Below, in pieces: positions 1 to 8,600 of a stretch of DNA of 64,000 nt. Every line of letters starts with the position of its first letter. The stretch's first letter is position 1. Both the position numbers and the translations under genes were made by a program. The stretch is from Aquipseudomonas alcaligenes NBRC 14159. Its GTDB lineage: Bacteria; Pseudomonadota; Gammaproteobacteria; Pseudomonadales; Pseudomonadaceae. Under the pieces are notes generated by a model. That model did not search any database and had not been told where the DNA came from. It was given only the letters and a program-made list of their open reading frames with translations. The stretch is taken from NCBI RefSeq assembly GCF_000467105.1, contig NZ_BATI01000006.1, positions 1-64,000 of the forward strand. The letters are read 5' to 3'.

Positions 1-254
1 ATCAGCAACAGCGGCAGGTTCTCGTCCCAGGTACTGATCTGCTTGAGCAGCTCCAGCGACCCGCCCTTGGCGGTCACATCGCCCAGCAGGACGTTGAGCA
101 CTTCACGGCTCGACTCCAGCTTGCCCACCGCCTCGCGCCATTCGCTGCTGGCGCAGGCAATGTGGTCTTCACCCAGGAATCCGAGGATCACCGCCAGGTC
201 GCGGCGGCGTTCGGCATTGTCGTCAATCAGGAGAATTTTGGTTTCACGCCACAT
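1..254 (-). CDS. fleQ: FleQ, flagellar master regulator (N-terminal part, cut by window edge)
   Basis: Only about the first 84 residues are visible. They begin MWRETKILLIDDN and match the receiver-like domain of FleQ, the sigma-54 enhancer-binding protein that tops the Pseudomonas flagellar cascade and also binds cyclic-di-GMP. As in known FleQ, the receiver looks degenerate: the strand that should carry the phospho-acceptor aspartate reads VLLGDV, with Gly at the usual Asp position. The AAA+ and HTH domains lie outside the window. It sits downstream of fliT on the same strand, as in other pseudomonads, and has its own upstream gap with a sigma-70-like promoter. The family call is firm; the rest of the gene cannot be judged. 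Confidence 0.95.
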   Translation of the reverse strand, partial: MWRETKILLIDDNAERRRDLAVILGFLGEDHIACASSEWREAVGKLESSREVLNVLLGDVTAKGGSLELLKQISTWDENLPLLL

Positions 255-318
255 CTTGTTCTGTTCTGGCTCGAGGGCTGGAAGAGGATTCGCCAAGTGA
301 CAACGGCAATTGGCCACT

Positions 319-347
319 AGTAAAGTCAAAAATCAGACAAGAGTCAA
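319..347 (-). promoter_or_regulatory. Candidate sigma-70 promoter of fleQ
   Basis: On the minus strand TTGACT (342-347) and TTTACT (319-324) are separated by 17 bases, 65 bases upstream of the fleQ start. The -35 is 5/6 and the -10 is 4/6 to consensus. fleQ is known to be expressed from a housekeeping promoter in P. aeruginosa, which fits, but the match is by eye. Confidence 0.4.
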
Positions 348-434
348 TTTTATGGCGTGAAATTTTCCGCGATTTCCGCTGGTGTAAGAAATTGCGTGCG
401 GCGGTCAGGGAAAATTCAGCGTGGGGACAGCTGC

Positions 435-731
435 TCAGGTGAACAGCTGGTAGACCTTGGCGCCCTGCTGGGACTGGTTGAGCTGGACCAGCTCACCGGC
501 CAGACGACGCTGCTCGGCCTGGCAGGTCAGGACCAGCTCGCGGTAGAGGTCGAGCAACTCCTGCATACGCTCACGCAGCAGCCCCTCGTCACGCACCGCT
601 TCGACCATGGCCTCATCGACCGCCTGGCGACATTGCGCATCTAGTTCACCGATGGCCCCCCAATCGCGACGAGCAAGGGCATCACGCAGCGCGCTTCCGG
701 TGGCCTCAAGCAGCTGGACAAATGAACTCAT
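435..731 (-). CDS. fliT: FliT-like flagellar chaperone
   Basis: 98 residues starting MSSFVQLLEATG, almost entirely helical and rich in Leu, Glu, Gln and Arg, as expected for FliT-type export chaperones that bind the filament cap FliD. The start at 731 is preferred over upstream in-frame codons because GAGGAAG lies six bases before it. It is the last gene of the flaG-fliD-fliS'-fliS-fliT series, 29 bases after fliS and upstream of fleQ. The equivalent P. aeruginosa gene (PA1096) has also been called fleP. Family assignment rests on position, size and helical character more than on a motif. Confidence 0.75.
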   Translation of the reverse strand: MSSFVQLLEATGSALRDALARRDWGAIGELDAQCRQAVDEAMVEAVRDEGLLRERMQELLDLYRELVLTCQAEQRRLAGELVQLNQSQQGAKVYQLFT

Positions 732-760
732 GGGTACTTCCTCTTCACAATCGCGGACGC

Positions 761-1141
761 TCAGTGACTGATGGCATCCCAACCCGACTTCACATTGCGC
801 AGCAGACCAGCCACTTCATCAATCAAGGCTACATCATTACTTAGGTTAGCCTCGACCAGGCGAGCGATCATGTACTCGTAAAGGCGATCAAGGTTGGCGG
901 CGATTTCACCACCACTCTGCAGATTCAGCCCCTCGCGCAAGCCGCCAATGATGCCGATGGCTTTACTGATGAGCTCACCTTTGGCTGCCACTTGGCCGTG
1001 CTGCATGGCACCACGAGCTTGCGCCAAACGCGACAGCCCTCCCTCCATCAGCATCTGAATAAGCCGATGCGGACTGGCATCACTGAGTTGAGCCTGAGTA
1101 TTGACGGTTTGGTACTGCCGAAGGGCCGCCATTGCGTTCAT
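761..1141 (-). CDS. fliS: FliS flagellin export chaperone
   Basis: 126 residues beginning MNAMAALRQYQTVNTQAQ, a typical Pseudomonas FliS start. FliS binds the C-terminal D0 helix of flagellin in the cytosol and keeps it unpolymerised until export. The YQTVNTQAQLSDASPHRL region and the NLDRLYEYMIARL helix are the conserved family segments. Longer in-frame starts up to 1219 exist but add unconserved residues. It follows a second FliS-like gene, so the operon carries two copies. Confidence 0.93.
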   Translation of the reverse strand: MNAMAALRQYQTVNTQAQLSDASPHRLIQMLMEGGLSRLAQARGAMQHGQVAAKGELISKAIGIIGGLREGLNLQSGGEIAANLDRLYEYMIARLVEANLSNDVALIDEVAGLLRNVKSGWDAISH

Positions 1142-1228
1142 GATTGCTCCACTGAACATTGCCTGGATACGTCTTTGTATCGGCAAGGCAGCCTCTCTCT
1201 TGAGAGGGCATGAGAGCAAAAAATTGAC

Positions 1229-1627
1229 TTACTCCGACGTGGCAGCGGGCTCGACTTCCGGGCCGATCCCGTCCCAGGCAGATTTAAGCTGACTCAGCAG
1301 CTTCTGTACTTCATCGAGGCTGCGCGGAGTTTCATCGAGCGCCACGCCGGCCAAACGACGAGTCATGTAGTCGTATAGTGCATCGAGATTCTCGGCAATC
1401 TCACCACCGAGATTCCTATCCAGACTGGACTGCAACACCCCCAGAATAGTGATGGTGCTACCCACAGCCATGCCGCGAATCTCGATATCCCCCTCCAGTT
1501 GAGCCTGACGCGCCAGCAGAACTCGCTCCAATGCACCATCCAGCAACATCTGTACAGCACGGTAGGGACTGACGTCCTGACTGGTTTTCACCTGTTTGTA
1601 GGTGTCAATCGGCTTCTTGCTCATCAT
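1229..1627 (-). CDS. Second FliS-like chaperone (FliS')
   Basis: About 132 residues with the same helical plan as Fli[25 protein letters not shown] at the N-terminus and [14 protein letters not shown] near the C-terminus. The first ATG overlaps the fliD stop by one base (TGATG) and a second ATG follows at once; GAAGGA is three or six bases upstream, so translation may start at 1627 or 1624. The overlap indicates translational coupling to fliD. P. aeruginosa also carries a fliS/fliS' pair here. Whether this paralogue serves flagellin or another late substrate is unknown. Confidence 0.85.
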   Translation of the reverse strand: MMSKKPIDTYKQVKTSQDVSPYRAVQMLLDGALERVLLARQAQLEGDIEIRGMAVGSTITILGVLQSSLDRNLGGEIAENLDALYDYMTRRLAGVALDETPRSLDEVQKLLSQLKSAWDGIGPEVEPAATSE

Positions 1628-3396
1628 CAATCCTTCTTCACAAGACCTGGCAGGCTGGCCAGTTGGTTACTCAGGCTCTCACTGGTTTTCTGGAGGCGAG
1701 AAACCAATTGATCCATGGCGGTATATTGAGCCACCAGGCGCTCCTGGATCTTACTGACACGCAGATCCAGAGCTTTCCGCTGCTCGTCTATGCCACCGGG
1801 ACCAGTCAGGGTGCTCTGCAGCGCTTTGGTACGCTGATCAAATACTCCACCAGCTTTCAGGTACTCGCCGACATTTTTGTCCAGGCGCACCATAAGCCCC
1901 TTGTCACCGGTGAAGTAGTTGGCGACCTGATCAAACTTGGTGTCCAACGCCGAAGAAAGCTTGGCGTCGTCAATTTTCAGCGTCCCGTCTTTCTGGGTGG
2001 TTATCCCAAGATCCGCAAGAGCTCTGGTGCCTTCCTCTCCCGTCATCTTGACGAGTTCGTTGCGCAGCCCGGAAAGCAGGCCTCGAACGGTGGCATCTCC
2101 AACAAGAGCGCCGGTTACCGGATTAGAACCCTCCCCGACCTGCACCACTGCAGTCTGCTGGGCCGCGGTATTCATCAACGAGTTGTAAGAGTCGACAAAC
2201 TTCTGAATGTTGCTCTTAACGGAGCCCTTATCGACACCGATGGTGACGTCCACGGTCTTGCCGGCAGCCAGGTCACTGGCACTTTGAGCACCCGCCAGAT
2301 TCAGCGTCACGCCATCAATCGCGGAGGTCACCGTATTGCTGGCGCTCACGACCTTGAGGCCATCGACGAACAAGACAGCCGACTGGGCTTTGTTAATCAC
2401 ACCTGCCGCGCCCGAAGTGGAGTCAGGTCCCGAAGACGTTGCGCTGACATCGCTGGCTGGATTCAGCGATGTCAGGGGATTGCTCGTAGGCGTACCGCCA
2501 GCAGCAGTAGCGGTGAGTTCAAGAGAGGTGCCGTTGGTGGAGTTCAATACCAGCCTGGATCCGGCAGCATCCGTCTCGATGCTGGCCGAAACCCCCTGCC
2601 CAGTACCAGCCGCATTGATGGCATCCCGGACCGACTCAAGAGAGGAACCATCACTGATCGCCACATTGAGAGTCGAGGTACCGGCCTTGATAGCCAAGTT
2701 GCCACTTTGAAACAGAGTCGATGCAGGAGCACCGCTGAACGCGGGTAGCTTGAGGCTGGCAGATGGCTGGAAAGCCTGAGAAGCCAGAGAGACGGTACCC
2801 GAGGTGACCCCGTCTTCGGTCACGGCAACCTTGATATCGTTGCCCGCCCCCGTAGCGGTTGAGCTCAACACCAGACGAGAGCCGGATGCATCCGTCACTA
2901 TGGTGGCGCTGATGCCCTTGTCCTTGCCCGCAGCATTGATGCTATCGCGCATGCCGGCCAGGGTATTGTTTGTCGCGCTGACATCTACCTCGATACTGGT
3001 AGAGCCTGCCGAGATGGTCATCTTGCCGCTGCTGAACGTGGTGGATGCGTCAGCAGGAACCGACTGCAAACCCACTTTGCTGCTAGTCGCCAGCTGCTGC
3101 ACTTGCACGCTGTACTTGCCGGCAATGGCGGCAGGATCTGCCTTGGCACTCAGCACGGCACTGCTGCTGGATGACGCTGTGCGCGTGGAAAATAGCGAGG
3201 GCTTGTTGAGATTCTGAATAGCCGTTTGTAGACCACTCAACGACCCCTTCAGCGTACCGAGCGCAGAGAATCGCGAGGTAGTCGCTTTCTCAAGACGGTC
3301 CAGCTGCTGAGTTTTCGGGGCTTTTTCGGCATTCACCAGTGCGGTAACAATGCTATCGATATCGATGCCTGTTCCAATACCCAGTATTCCGGCCAT
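1627..3396 (-). CDS. fliD: FliD filament cap protein
   Basis: 589 residues. FliD forms the cap at the growing filament tip, promotes flagellin folding, and in Pseudomonas can act as an adhesin. The N-terminus ([17 protein letters not shown]) and the C-terminal coiled-coil part (about 400-589) are standard FliD. The centre contains two copies of a flagellin-IN-type motif: about residues 121-182 (with [16 protein letters not shown]) and 229-289 (with [16 protein letters not shown]). These make it longer than the roughly 470-residue FliD of P. aeruginosa PAO1. A weak sigma-54-like site lies upstream at the end of flaG. It is coupled to the downstream chaperone by stop/start overlap. Confidence 0.96.
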   Translation of the reverse strand: MAGILGIGTGIDIDSIVTALVNAEKAPKTQQLDRLEKATTSRFSALGTLKGSLSGLQTAIQNLNKPSLFSTRTASSSSSAVLSAKADPAAIAGKYSVQVQQLATSSKVGLQSVPADASTTFSSGKMTISAGSTSIEVDVSATNNTLAGMRDSINAAGKDKGISATIVTDASGSRLVLSSTATGAGNDIKVAVTEDGVTSGTVSLASQAFQPSASLKLPAFSGAPASTLFQSGNLAIKAGTSTLNVAISDGSSLESVRDAINAAGTGQGVSASIETDAAGSRLVLNSTNGTSLELTATAAGGTPTSNPLTSLNPASDVSATSSGPDSTSGAAGVINKAQSAVLFVDGLKVVSASNTVTSAIDGVTLNLAGAQSASDLAAGKTVDVTIGVDKGSVKSNIQKFVDSYNSLMNTAAQQTAVVQVGEGSNPVTGALVGDATVRGLLSGLRNELVKMTGEEGTRALADLGITTQKDGTLKIDDAKLSSALDTKFDQVANYFTGDKGLMVRLDKNVGEYLKAGGVFDQRTKALQSTLTGPGGIDEQRKALDLRVSKIQERLVAQYTAMDQLVSRLQKTSESLSNQLASLPGLVKKD

Positions 3397-3446
3397 CTCT
3401 CACCTCGCCAAAAATATGACTCTAAACGCCTTGTGAGCGAATACAG

Positions 3447-3462
3447 TCAAAAGCCATGCCAA
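3447..3462 (-). promoter_or_regulatory. Weak sigma-54-like element upstream of fliD
   Basis: The minus strand reads TTGGCATGGCTTTTGAC. It keeps TGGCA and TTG at the right spacing, but the final C of the -12 GC is an A. It lies about 50 bases before the fliD start, at the end of flaG. It could be a degraded or weak RpoN promoter, or chance. Confidence 0.25.
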
Positions 3463-3837
3463 TCAGGCTTCGGCTTTGAACAGCAAACTGCGCACTTCTT
3501 CCAGGCTCTCCGCCAGTTGAAGCGCCTCTTCCGAAGGAATCTGCCGAATGATGTCTCCAGAGGATGCGTCGGTAACCTTCACCACAACCCGCCCTGAAGC
3601 ATCCTCCAGAGTGAAGTTCACATTCCGTCGTACCGACTGAACAAACTCCTGGATGGTTGATACCGCAGACTCCACCTGCTCGCGAGACACAGTAGCCTTC
3701 TCGCCCGCAGCCACCTGAGCCGCAGCTTCTTCTTTACCAACTTCAGCGCCGCCTACCTGCTGCTTCCGCTCATCCCCTGTGGGCGTGCGCCCGGAAACGA
3801 TCGGATTCAGCGAATTCTTGATTGAGCCGACGTCCAT
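3463..3837 (-). CDS. flaG: FlaG-family protein
   Basis: 124 residues. The N-terminal half is polar and probably disordered; the C-terminal half (about 60-124) has the FlaG pattern with NVNFTLEDASGRVVVKVTD, IIRQIPSEEAL and a final amphipathic helix. FlaG proteins are encoded between fliC and fliD in many polar flagellates and influence filament length; the molecular role is unsettled. GAGGAG lies upstream of the ATG. It follows the fliC hairpin, so it may be expressed by partial read-through from the fliC promoter. Confidence 0.9.
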   Translation of the reverse strand: MDVGSIKNSLNPIVSGRTPTGDERKQQVGGAEVGKEEAAAQVAAGEKATVSREQVESAVSTIQEFVQSVRRNVNFTLEDASGRVVVKVTDASSGDIIRQIPSEEALQLAESLEEVRSLLFKAEA

Positions 3838-3860
3838 AAATTTCTCCTCACAAAGAGGTA

Positions 3861-3891
3861 GCGGGGAGAAGAGCCAAGCCCTTCTCCCCGC
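3861..3891 (-). terminator. fliC downstream hairpin
   Basis: An 11-bp perfect stem GCGGGGAGAAG / CTTCTCCCCGC with a 9-base loop, just after the fliC stop and before flaG. There is no good T-run, so it may attenuate or stabilise the fliC mRNA 3' end rather than fully terminate. Confidence 0.6.
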
Positions 3892-3909
3892 AGTCTAGCG
3901 CCTTTGACC

Positions 3910-5412
3910 TTAGCCGAGCAGGCTGAGCACAGCCTGCGGCAGCTGGTTGGCCTGAGCCAGGATTGCGGTACCGGCCTGCTGCAGGATCTGATTCTTGGTC
4001 AGTTCCGAGGTTTCGGCAGCGAAGTCAGTATCGCGAATCCGGCTACGAGCTGCAGAGGCGTTCTCGACGATGTTCTGCAGGTTCGAGATGGTGTTCTCGA
4101 AACGGTTCTGCACAGCACCAAGCTGGGCTCGCTGACTGTCGATGTTGGAGATCGCTCCGTTGATGATACCCAGTGCATCCTGAGCGCCAGTGGAGGTGCT
4201 GATGTCGATATCCTTCACCGCATCCAGCGAACTGAAGCTGCTCGCGCCGGCGGCACCCGCAACACCGGCACCCATGCCAGTTACCTGGAAGGCATCCGGA
4301 GCCTCGAAGATCACCTGACCATCGACACGACCATCGTTGGCCGTACCGCTGTTCAAGGTCGCAGCAGCACCCACAGCGGAGGAGCCATCGAAGTTGTAGG
4401 CCTGCAGAGAAGCAGTTGCAGCACCACTGATGGCAAAGTTATCAATCTTGATCGCATCACCGCGGTCACTGACCAGCTCGACGTAGGAACCTTTGGATAC
4501 GGCGGAGATACCGGTCTTGCCGCTTTCCTTGTTGATGGCCTCAGCCAGAGCCGAAAGGTCAGTGGTATCGGTAATCAATGCCGAGATGCTGGCGTTCTCG
4601 GTAGAGGTGGTCTTGCTGTTGGCGCCATACAGATCAAAAGCAACCGAGCCAGAAGCGGAAACAGTGCCCAGGCGAGCAACGGTACGGGCGTTTGCAGTTA
4701 CGCCAGTCTCATCACTCTTAGCGTTGATTGCTGCAGCTACTTCACCGGCCGAACCGCTGGCGGCAAAGGTTACTGCAGTCGCGGTGCTGTTCAGCTTGGA
4801 GTCAATGCTGAAGCCCGAGGAGGTATAAGCGCTACCGCTGGTGGCGCTGAAGGCGCCGCTGGTTACGGAGGCACCGCCACCGGAAGTGGTGTAACGGTTT
4901 ACACCGATGCGGTCGGTAGAGGCCGAGCCGATGGAAACGTTGATGTTCTCGTAAGCGTTGGCGCCTACCTGGAAGCTCTGCGAGCCGAAAGAGCCATCGA
5001 GAATCTTGCGACCACCAAAGCTGGTGGTATCCGCAATACGGTTCAGTTCCTGTTGCAGCTGCGAAACTTCGCCCTGCAGAGCAGCACGCTCAGTGGCGCC
5101 GTTGGAGCCGTTAGCCGACTGCAGAGCCAGGTCACGCATACGCTGCAGAATGCCGGTGGACTGCTGCAAGGCACCTTCAGCAGTCTGCGCCAGCGAGATG
5201 CCGTCGTTCGAGTTACGAGTGGCAACGTTCAGACCATTGATCTGACTGGTCAGACGGTTGGAGATCTGCAGACCGGCAGCGTCGTCCTTGGCACTGTTGA
5301 TGCGGAAGCCGGTAGACAGGCGCTGGAGGGAAGTATCCAGGCCTTTGGACGAGGTGTTCAGGTTGCGCTGAGTGTTGAGCGACGCAACGTTAGTGTTGAC
5401 TGTGAGGGCCAT
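3910..5412 (-). CDS. fliC: Flagellin (filament protein)
   Basis: 500 residues. The conserved D0/D1 ends are clear: [18 protein letters not shown] at the start, and [17 protein letters not shown] plus a QAVLSLLG end. The middle (about 170-400) is Ser/Thr/Ala-rich and variable, forming surface domains D2/D3, with two IN-like motifs ([15 protein letters not shown] and [15 protein letters not shown]). Ser/Thr-rich surface loops are the usual O-glycosylation targets in Pseudomonas flagellins, and the glycosyltransferase gene lies immediately upstream. GGAGG precedes the ATG and a consensus FliA promoter lies 98 bases upstream. Confidence 0.98.
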   Translation of the reverse strand: MALTVNTNVASLNTQRNLNTSSKGLDTSLQRLSTGFRINSAKDDAAGLQISNRLTSQINGLNVATRNSNDGISLAQTAEGALQQSTGILQRMRDLALQSANGSNGATERAALQGEVSQLQQELNRIADTTSFGGRKILDGSFGSQSFQVGANAYENINVSIGSASTDRIGVNRYTTSGGGASVTSGAFSATSGSAYTSSGFSIDSKLNSTATAVTFAASGSAGEVAAAINAKSDETGVTANARTVARLGTVSASGSVAFDLYGANSKTTSTENASISALITDTTDLSALAEAINKESGKTGISAVSKGSYVELVSDRGDAIKIDNFAISGAATASLQAYNFDGSSAVGAAATLNSGTANDGRVDGQVIFEAPDAFQVTGMGAGVAGAAGASSFSSLDAVKDIDISTSTGAQDALGIINGAISNIDSQRAQLGAVQNRFENTISNLQNIVENASAARSRIRDTDFAAETSELTKNQILQQAGTAILAQANQLPQAVLSLLG

Positions 5413-5510
5413 GGTGTATTCCTCCGAAGGACCTTGCTTACTGGTTTGCCTGAGTGTGCGACCAACGGGCCTGCTTGCTCAGGCGCCCAAAGTGTTCGCA
5501 TTCGAAGAAT

Positions 5511-5537
5511 TTATCGGCGCCTCACGAAGGAGCTTTA
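5511..5537 (-). promoter_or_regulatory. FliA (sigma-28) promoter of fliC
   Basis: On the minus strand the -35 TAAA (5534-5537) is followed by exactly 15 bases and the -10 GCCGATAA (5511-5518), the full FliA consensus. It lies about 98 bases before the fliC ATG in an otherwise non-coding gap, so flagellin is a late gene here. Confidence 0.9.
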
Positions 5538-5670
5538 GCATTCCTTGCAATATTTTTTTCTTCTGTATTGACAGTCATTTACAGCGCATAAGAGGGTCTT
5601 TTGTGCCCATTCGACAGGATAACGACAGCTTTCCAGCCCTGCTGAATGAGCACATGTCTCAGCCACCGGC

Positions 5671-8600
5671 CTATGCCGGTAGCCAAGCCTTGCGCCAAAG
5701 CTCCAGGTTCTCCCCTTCCAGCATCCACTCACTCAGCACTGCAGCTTTCAACGCATCGCCCTGTCGCGCGGTCGCGTCGAGATCGCTGATATGCATGCGA
5801 ATGGCCTCAACCCAGTCGCGGAAGCGGTTCTTGACCCTGGTGACAGGCAAGCTGCCTTCATAGCAACGGATATCGGTGCAGATGACCGGGAAGCCGCAGG
5901 CCCCATACTCCAGCAGCCGCAGGTTGCTCTTGCACTCGTTGAATAGGTTCTGCTCGAGCGGCGCCAGCGCAAGATCAAGATCCAGAGCGGCCAACGCAGC
6001 CGGATAACGCTCGATATCGATCCCTGGATGCACCTCATGCACATAACCGCGCAGTTTCTCCGGGCACATACCGAAGAAGACCCACTCCACTTCGTCGACG
6101 AGTTCCTTGACCACATCGACAATCAACTCGAGATCGCCGGCATGCCCCACCCCACCGGCCCAGCCGACACGTGGCTTACGCCCGCGTCTACGCTGGCTGT
6201 TCAAGTCTTTCCACCAATCCACCGGCAAGCGATTCTCAACAACATGAATATCGCCATGCAGGCCGGAAAATGCTTCAGCCAAGGCCTGCGTCGAGACAAC
6301 GAAACGATCGACATAACCCAAGCCCCGGCGCAGTGAGCGCATCACATCCTTGGGCATGTCCTTGCGGTGAACGCTTTTTAACGGCAGGTTGGGCAGGTAG
6401 TCGTCCAGCTCATACACCTTAAAGGCGCGCGAGAATGCCTGCATGCGCCGTATGGCCTCCAGCTGGTCATCGGCCGTCTGGCGCTGCAACACGATGACAT
6501 CCGGGTCATAGCGCTCGAGATCCATGACATGCAGCAGCCCGGTGGCGAGCATGCCATCTATCAAGCCAGCCCTAGCCATGGCGGAGAATGGCTTGGTGAT
6601 TCGATAGTTGCCACACCCCCAGGGATCTGCAGGATGAGCCAGGACGACAGGCTGCGGCCGCCATACCAGGGGCTGCCAGGTCAGGTGTACGTCCGTCTCC
6701 AGCTCAAAACCTTTGCCATTGAGCGACAAGTTCTTGTTATAGGCAGGATCACGAGCCAGCAACGACAACCATTTGCCATACAAAGCATCCTGCTCGCCGA
6801 CGAAACGTGCACGCTTGGCCTCACGGGTTGCCGCATCGACATTCTTCTGGCTGATGCTGCCTTCATGCATAACCAACGAATGTGGCGTCCACACGATCAG
6901 GTAGCCGGCATCATGGGCCTTCAGACACAGATCGACATCGTTGTAAGAAACCTTGAAGGCCTGCTCATCCATGCCACCGACGGCCAGGTACAGCTCCTTG
7001 CGCATCATGAGGCAGGCCGCGGTCACTGCCGTGTAGTTCTGCACAACTTGCAGGCGGTGCATGTAGCCAACGGCATCAATCGGTTCGTCGATAAACGGAT
7101 GGTCGGCCGGACCGCGCAGCCCCAACACCACGCCAGCGTGCTGAATATGGCCATTCGGGTAGAGCAGCTTGGCGCCAACGATCCCAACCTCGGGCCGCTG
7201 AGCATGGTTGAGTAGCTCATCCAGCCAGCTCTCGCTGATGATGGCGGTGTCGTTATTGAGCAACACGACATATTCGCCACGCGCCTCGTTCACGGCCATA
7301 TTGTTGATGGCTGAGAAGTTGAATGCGTGAGGGTAGCGCAGGATGCGAACCTGCTCCTCGCCCATGCTGGCGACCGCCTCAAGCCACTCGCGAGCCTCGG
7401 CTGTCTCACTGTTGTTGTCGACGATCAGCACCTCGAAATGGGTGTAGCTCGTTTTCTCCAGCAGTGTTTCGACGCAGCGCCGCAACATGGGCAGCTGGTC
7501 TTTGGTCGGAATGATGATCGAGACCAATGGCTTTCCGGCATGCCGGTAATTGATGCGGTAGCGGGCCGGCCAATCCGAACTCACCTCGGCAGCGTAACCT
7601 CGAGTAGCCAGGTGGCGCTCGATAGCCGCCCGTTCGGCAGGGCTGTCCTGCAGCACCGGAGCATCCGTGATCAGCAGCGGCTCAGCGACATGACCCAGTC
7701 CCGCCAACCCGCCACGTTCGATCAGACGCAGGATCAAATCGAACTCCAGGGCCTCGGCAAAAGCAGAATCAAAACCACCGACCTCGGAAAACTCTTCCCG
7801 GCGAAACAGCCAGTGCCTGGCCATGGCGCGCGGGAAACTCAGCAACATGTCCAGATTGACGCCAGGCCGGAATACGCCACCGACCTCACCATTGGCCTGC
7901 CGTTGCAGCTCATCACCGTATATGGCTCGGCACTGAGGAGCACGAGTCAGCTCGAGAGCAGCAATCATCAGCCCACTGACGGTGAACTCATCGCCGGCCT
8001 CAACCAGCATGAACCAGTCGACCCCCGAGTCACTGATCGCCTGATTCAAAGCCGGCACATACCCGCTTCCATCCACCTGGAGAAAATGCAGCTTGTCGGC
8101 CGGATTGCTCTGCGGAACCGCGCCAACGGAAAGGACAATGATCTTCAGCGTGGCGTACAGGCCATGATCCATCCCGAGACTGCGAATGGTCGCCATAAGC
8201 CGCTTGGAGTCACCTTGCAGATCGAGGATCACGACACCGAAGAGCGGCCCTCCGGCATGTTCCTGCAGGTAGCGATTGATCTGCTGATTCTGTGATTCGC
8301 TGGGCACCCGCGCCGCCATCCAGCGCTGAAGCTTCTCGCTGGCACTGGGCTCATGTGCTTCAGCCACCTCGGCGGGCGCGATGCTTTCACGCCCCTTGTA
8401 GCGTCCGAGCAGATCGCTCGCCTTGGCACCTACGCCGCAGCGCATGATGAACTGCAGGGAACACAGCTCGGAAAGCTCGTCCGGGCCAAGATCGTGAAGC
8501 GTCATGCGCCCGGCACGGATATCGATGGAGGACTTGTCCTTGTTATCGGCAAACACTCCATGCAACTGGGCATCCAGCGAGTACAGCAAGGTCTCGACGT

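Noticed and set aside
3904..5538. Long plus-strand open frame opposite fliC
   Set aside because: Fully antisense to a certain flagellin gene; open only through codon bias of the real gene.
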